Source of the DNA: Alphaproteobacteria bacterium | GTDB taxonomy: Bacteria; Pseudomonadota; Alphaproteobacteria; Micropepsales; Micropepsaceae | Direction of reading: 5' to 3' | DNA: 64,000 bases | Assembly: GCA_017308375.1 (NCBI GenBank) | Contig: JAFKEW010000046.1 | Span: 1-64,000 of the forward strand | Part shown: in pieces, positions 60,997-64,000 of the stretch | Numbering within the stretch: the first letter of the stretch is position 1 | Layout of the letters: each line of letters starts with the position of its first letter | Notes under the pieces: model-generated | The model's database searches: none | Seen by the model: the letters and a program-made list of their open reading frames with translations, nothing else | Told to the model about the DNA's origin: nothing | Made by a program: the position numbers and the translations under genes

Positions 60997-61466
60997 TCCG
61001 ATTCCAGCGTCCCCAGATCGATGTTGAAACGGACGATTTCGAGCGTCAGATGCGTGCTCACATGCGTGATTCCCGCGATGCTCGAAATCTGTTTTTCAAT
61101 CACATGCAGAAAATGGTGCCGGTCTCGCCCGTTGACCTGCGCGATCAAGGGCGGGTCGCCCATCACGCGCGACAGGCTGGCCACCTCCTCGATCTCGGCG
61201 ATCTCGCGGGCCACGTCGAGAAGCGGCCGCCCCGCCACGAAGATGTTGGCAAAACCCATGAAGTCATAACCCAGTGCGCGGACATCGCGCTGCGCGATCA
61301 CACGCACCACATTGCTGTCCGCCAGCGCGTGAATGCGGGCGGAAATCGTCGCTTCCGAGACATTGTACCGTTCGGCCAGCGCCTTGTTCGGCACGCGGCC
61401 ATCGGCGCGCAGCTCGGCAATGATGGCATTGTCGAGGGCGTCGAGCGGGCGGGAATCAGGGCGCAT
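60993..61466 (-). CDS. Lrp/AsnC-family transcriptional regulator, first of pair
   Basis: A 157-residue regulator with the HTH DALDNAIIAELRADGRVPNK and ERYNVSEATISARIHALADS, then a RAM domain (DFMGFANIFVAGRPLLDVAR, DPPLIAQVNGRDRHHFLHVI). It is the first gene leaving the AT-rich divergent region at 61467-61663, whose palindromes are candidate Lrp sites. The two regulators are clearly different proteins (low identity), not a recent duplication. Confidence 0.93.
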   Translation of the reverse strand: MRPDSRPLDALDNAIIAELRADGRVPNKALAERYNVSEATISARIHALADSNVVRVIAQRDVRALGYDFMGFANIFVAGRPLLDVAREIAEIEEVASLSRVMGDPPLIAQVNGRDRHHFLHVIEKQISSIAGITHVSTHLTLEIVRFNIDLGTLESE

Positions 61467-61513
61467 GGCCGACTATAACTTCGCAGCAGGGGTGTGCCCA
61501 ATTCGGGCGATTG

Positions 61514-61591
61514 GAATTATGCGTATATAATTCAGATTTATAATCTGCATCATTCAGTGATATTTACAATAATAAGTTTTATGCGTATATA
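61514..61591. promoter_or_regulatory. Palindromes and direct repeats in divergent Lrp-type control region
   Basis: The 197-bp gap between the Lrp pair and the right-end operon is strikingly AT-rich. It contains an inverted repeat GAATTAT-N6-ATAATTC (61514-61533), a perfect 15-bp palindrome CAGATTTATAATCTG (61533-61547), and a 13-bp direct repeat TTATGCGTATATA at 61517-61529 and 61579-61591, 62 bp apart (about six helical turns). The CAG...CTG palindrome fits the ends of the E. coli Lrp consensus (YAG...CTR). Confidence 0.6.
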
Positions 61592-61663
61592 TGGATCGGC
61601 AATAAGCGGTCGCAGAACATCCGGCCGGGGCGGCTGGGCGGGCCGCGAAAAGGGGGGGATTCC

Positions 61664-62668
61664 GTGGGGCTTTATTCTGACGTCGATCTGCCGCATCCGC
61701 CAGACGATCATCCCAACTGGCAGGAATCCTGGGTTCTGGCCTTTCGCGATCCGGCCACCAATCTGGTCGGTTTCCTGCGTGTCGGCGCCTATGTGAATGA
61801 AGGCCGCGCCCAGATGCACTGGGGCATGGCGCTGCCGGATGGCACCCGTTTCCGCCGCCACCTTCTGGATCTGCCGCTCAAGCCGGAAAACCGCACGGCT
61901 GAGACGGCCAGTGCCGGCCCGATGACCTATTCCATTCCGAACGGCGATTATGTGCGCTTCGTGGGCAGCGATCCGGATTGCGAGGTCGATCTCAGGCTGT
62001 ACGACTATTTCCCGTCACAGAACTGGCGGATGGTGGGCGATATCAGCAAGCTGGCCGCCAACCATCCGGAAAGCTCCGGCCGGGTTGAGGGGCGTGTCCG
62101 CATCGGCGACCGGGTGATTCATGTCGAGAACGGCTTTGGCCATCGCGATCATTCCTGGGGGCCACGCGAACACATTGTGATCCGCAACAACCGTTGGATC
62201 GCCGGCACCGTCGGGCCTGCGCTGTCTTTTTCCCTCAGCACGGTACAATTCGACAATGGCGCCTATTTCAAAGGTTATTGGCTGGTGCGCGACGGCAAGC
62301 CGGAAACGGTGAAGGACATCAACACCGTCGCCATGGTGCTGGCCGATGGCGTTTCCACCATTGGCGGCTGGACCGATGTCGTGCTGGAAAACGGGGAGCG
62401 TTTGCGGATCGAGGCGGAAACCATTGACGGTGTCATCACCTCAAGCCATCTGCCCGATGGCGGGCCGGGTTCCACGCCTGCCGGTGTCGAGGCGCTGTCG
62501 ATCGCGCGCTGGAACGGGCATGAAGGCTTCTGCGATTTCAACATCAATGTGAACGGGCTCGGCGGCGAAAAGCCGGTCACCAATCTGCTGTTGGCCAATC
62601 ATGCCATGGGGCTTTCGCGGCGCCCGCCTCTCGATCTGGACTGGATCCGTCCGCGCCGGGGAGTGTGA
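61664..62668 (+). CDS. Lipocalin-like hydroxyneurosporene-synthase/AttH-type protein (DUF7064-like)
   Basis: A 334-residue soluble protein with no signal peptide, rich in aromatic beta-strand sequence: DHPNWQESWVLAFRDP, AQMHWGMALPDG, and a central GFGHRDHSWGPRE at residues 157-169. That G-x-x-x-R-D-H-S-W-G motif and the two-barrel look resemble the CrtC/AttH-like lipocalin group and the proteins listed as DUF7064/DUF7065; this is recall, not a search. Such folds bind hydrophobic ligands, and some catalyse hydration or isomerisation. The start is GTG with a G-run ribosome binding site. The next gene follows in the same frame after one stop codon. Confidence 0.7.
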   Translation: MGLYSDVDLPHPPDDHPNWQESWVLAFRDPATNLVGFLRVGAYVNEGRAQMHWGMALPDGTRFRRHLLDLPLKPENRTAETASAGPMTYSIPNGDYVRFVGSDPDCEVDLRLYDYFPSQNWRMVGDISKLAANHPESSGRVEGRVRIGDRVIHVENGFGHRDHSWGPREHIVIRNNRWIAGTVGPALSFSLSTVQFDNGAYFKGYWLVRDGKPETVKDINTVAMVLADGVSTIGGWTDVVLENGERLRIEAETIDGVITSSHLPDGGPGSTPAGVEALSIARWNGHEGFCDFNINVNGLGGEKPVTNLLLANHAMGLSRRPPLDLDWIRPRRGV

Positions 62669-62683
62669 GCCATTCAGAGCCTG

Positions 62684-63526
62684 TTGCACCCGGTGGACGC
62701 TGCTGCGGACGCGGGCCCCGTCCCGCTTTCGTGCGCGCGGACCGAAGCGATCTATGGCGGCAAATCCGTCAATCTCGGCGCCATGTTGCGCGCGCATCTG
62801 CCGGTGCCGGATGGCTGGGCCCTGCCGGCGGATTTCGCGCATGATGTCGCCCGCGGCGATATCGCGGCCATCCGGCGCCTGCTCGATTTCGGGGCCGGGC
62901 TGGGCAACGGCCTCTTCGCCGTGCGCTCCTCCGCCATCGGGGAGGATTCCGCCGAAGCCAGTTTTGCCGGTCAGCATGAAACCATTCTTGGCGTGCGTGG
63001 CGCCCATGCGCTTGTTGCGGCGGTGTTGCGGGTCGTGAAATCCGGTGCCTCGCAATCGGCACGCGCCTATCGCAAGGCGGCGGGCGATCATGGCGAGGCG
63101 CGTGTCGGTGTCGCGGTGCAACGCCTGCTCGATCCCGTCTGCGCGGGCGTGATGTTCACGCGCAACCCCGTCAGCGGTGCGGACGAACGCGTGGTCGAAG
63201 CGGCCTGGGGCCTGGGAGAGGCGGTGGTGGCCAGCCGTGTCACACCAGACCGTTTCCGTTTTGCCCGCGGTGGCCGGGTTCTTCAGGCCGATGCGGGGGA
63301 CAAGCCGCTGTCGCTTCATCCGCTGCCCGGTGGCGGTGTTTCGGAGCGGCAACTGGATGCCGCCGCCGCGAAAATGTTCTGCCTCGATGAAACAGACATC
63401 GCCGCCCTTGACCGTCTGGCCGATGATTGCGAGCGCGTGTTCGGCCCGCATCAGGATATCGAATGGGCGAAGGCGGATGGCCGCCCGTTCCTGTTGCAGG
63501 CACGTGCCATCACGCGGGCGGGCTGA
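62684..63526 (+). CDS. Free-standing PEP synthase/PPDK-type ATP-binding domain
   Basis: A 280-residue protein that is just the N-terminal ATP-grasp domain of PEP synthase, pyruvate phosphate dikinase and rifampicin phosphotransferase. All nucleotide motifs are kept: GGKSVNLG (G25-K27), VRSSAIGED at 80-88, SFAGQHET near 91-98, GVMFTRNP at 155-162, AAWGLGEAVV near 173-182, and the closing DIEWA and LLQARAIT. The swivelling histidine and substrate domains are missing. No ATG or GTG begins the frame; TTG at 62684 is taken, with other weak starts back to 62672. The missing parts appear in the next gene. Confidence 0.85.
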   Translation: MHPVDAAADAGPVPLSCARTEAIYGGKSVNLGAMLRAHLPVPDGWALPADFAHDVARGDIAAIRRLLDFGAGLGNGLFAVRSSAIGEDSAEASFAGQHETILGVRGAHALVAAVLRVVKSGASQSARAYRKAAGDHGEARVGVAVQRLLDPVCAGVMFTRNPVSGADERVVEAAWGLGEAVVASRVTPDRFRFARGGRVLQADAGDKPLSLHPLPGGGVSERQLDAAAAKMFCLDETDIAALDRLADDCERVFGPHQDIEWAKADGRPFLLQARAITRAG

Positions 63527-63530
63527 TGCG

Positions 63531-64000
63531 ATGGGAATAGTTGTCAAAGACATTCTTCATGTCGCCACGTCCGATCCGGCGCTGCGCTGGTCGCGCGTCA
63601 ATGCGGCGGAGCAGTTTCCCGGCGTCATGTCCACCCTGACCTGGGACATCTGGCGGCAGACGGCCAGCCGCGCCGGACGGAATATCTTTTTTGCTATGGG
63701 CCTGCTGCGGCGGGCCGAACTGGCGGACGAGTCCCTGCAATTCACATCTGCCTGGCATGGGCGGCAGGCCGCTAACGTCGATGCGATGCGCGCGATCATT
63801 GGCCGCCTTCCGGGCGATGCGGCCAACTCGTTTGAAGAACAGATTCTGGGCGCGCGGGCCTCGCAACCGGGGAAGGATCACACGCGCAAGCGCACATTCG
63901 CTGTGTTGCTGAAAATGCCGGTTGCGATGCTGTCGTGCCGCCGTGCCTTGCTGCGCGATGCGGCGGGGATTGCGGATTGGCATCGCCACTGGATCGCCCG
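63531..64000 (+). CDS. Partial PEP-utilizing / rifampicin-phosphotransferase-like substrate domain protein, cut by window end
   Basis: An open frame beginning ATG at 63531, 4 bp after the previous stop, and running off the right edge (156 codons visible). The segment RWSRVNAAEQFPGVMSTLTWDIW (visible residues about 19-41, quoted in parts: WSRVNAAEQFPGVM, STLTWDIW) matches the W-x-R-x-N-x-x-E-x-x-P-G-x-x-(S/T)-x-L-T-W pattern that opens the substrate-binding domain of rifampicin phosphotransferases. The visible part is all helical and soluble. A histidine-bearing PEP-utilizer domain should follow outside the window, giving with the preceding gene a complete split dikinase. Confidence 0.75.
   Translation, partial: MGIVVKDILHVATSDPALRWSRVNAAEQFPGVMSTLTWDIWRQTASRAGRNIFFAMGLLRRAELADESLQFTSAWHGRQAANVDAMRAIIGRLPGDAANSFEEQILGARASQPGKDHTRKRTFAVLLKMPVAMLSCRRALLRDAAGIADWHRHWIA

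Overview
The window is a GC-rich (roughly 60-65 %) chromosomal segment of an alphaproteobacterium. Several independent signs agree. recG, sdhE and mfd form a compact block. CysN and CysC are fused. There is a DUF992 exported protein. The tRNA-His lacks the extra G at -1 and has A73, which is typical of Alphaproteobacteria. Two copies of a palindromic intergenic repeat resemble those scattered through rhizobial-type genomes. The genus cannot be named from this sequence. No phage genes, insertion sequences or CRISPR arrays were seen, so apart from the more AT-rich left 2 kb this reads as ordinary core and metabolic chromosome.

Layout. 1-2000: edge of a polysaccharide locus (partial glycosyltransferase, UDP-GlcNAc 2-epimerase) with visibly lower GC. 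2.2-13.5 kb: mostly small-molecule catabolism and detoxification (aldehyde dehydrogenase, VOC protein, GST, CinA-like protein, MlaC-like lipid carrier, PAS protein, M19 dipeptidase, phytoene-dehydrogenase-like oxidoreductase, ThDP enzyme, M20 amidohydrolase). 13.8-16.6 kb: sulfate activation (cysD, cysNC). 16.7-23.9 kb: a second exopolysaccharide block with YjbE/YjbF/YjbH-like export genes and the sugar-nucleotide enzymes GalU, UDP-glucose dehydrogenase and a UDP-glucuronate-type epimerase, which together lead from UTP and glucose-1-P to UDP-glucuronate and an epimer. 24.9-31.2 kb: acyl-CoA chemistry (HMG-CoA-synthase-like protein fused to a DUF35 domain, amidohydrolase, SCP-x-type thiolase, APH-like kinase with DUF6285). 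31.2-37.2 kb: recG-sdhE-mfd.

37.1-46 kb: DUF559 protein, acyl-CoA dehydrogenase, a double aspartyl-protease/PDZ protein, a vitamin B12 importer (btuF, cobalamin riboswitch, btuC, btuD), PPK2 and two small membrane proteins. 46-48.3 kb: tRNA-Arg and a LemA/TPM/TPM operon. 48.3-56.2 kb: an oligopeptide ABC transporter (two tandem binding proteins, fused ATPases, two permeases) interrupted by an opposite-strand exported protein. 56.4-59.4 kb: PotD-like protein and AsmA. 59.5-64 kb: tRNA-His, nitroreductase, two overlapping Lrp/AsnC regulators and a divergent operon running off the right edge.

The most interesting part is that right-end operon. A lipocalin-like protein is followed, in the same frame after one stop codon, by a free-standing PEP-synthase-type ATP-binding domain. 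Next comes the start of a protein resembling the substrate-binding portion of rifampicin-phosphotransferase-like enzymes. It looks like a split dikinase working on a hydrophobic ligand, controlled by the two Lrp-type regulators through palindromes in an AT-rich divergent promoter. A second candidate is the HMG-CoA-synthase-like/DUF35 fusion, whose catalytic Cys and His appear to be replaced, encoded near an SCP-x-type thiolase.
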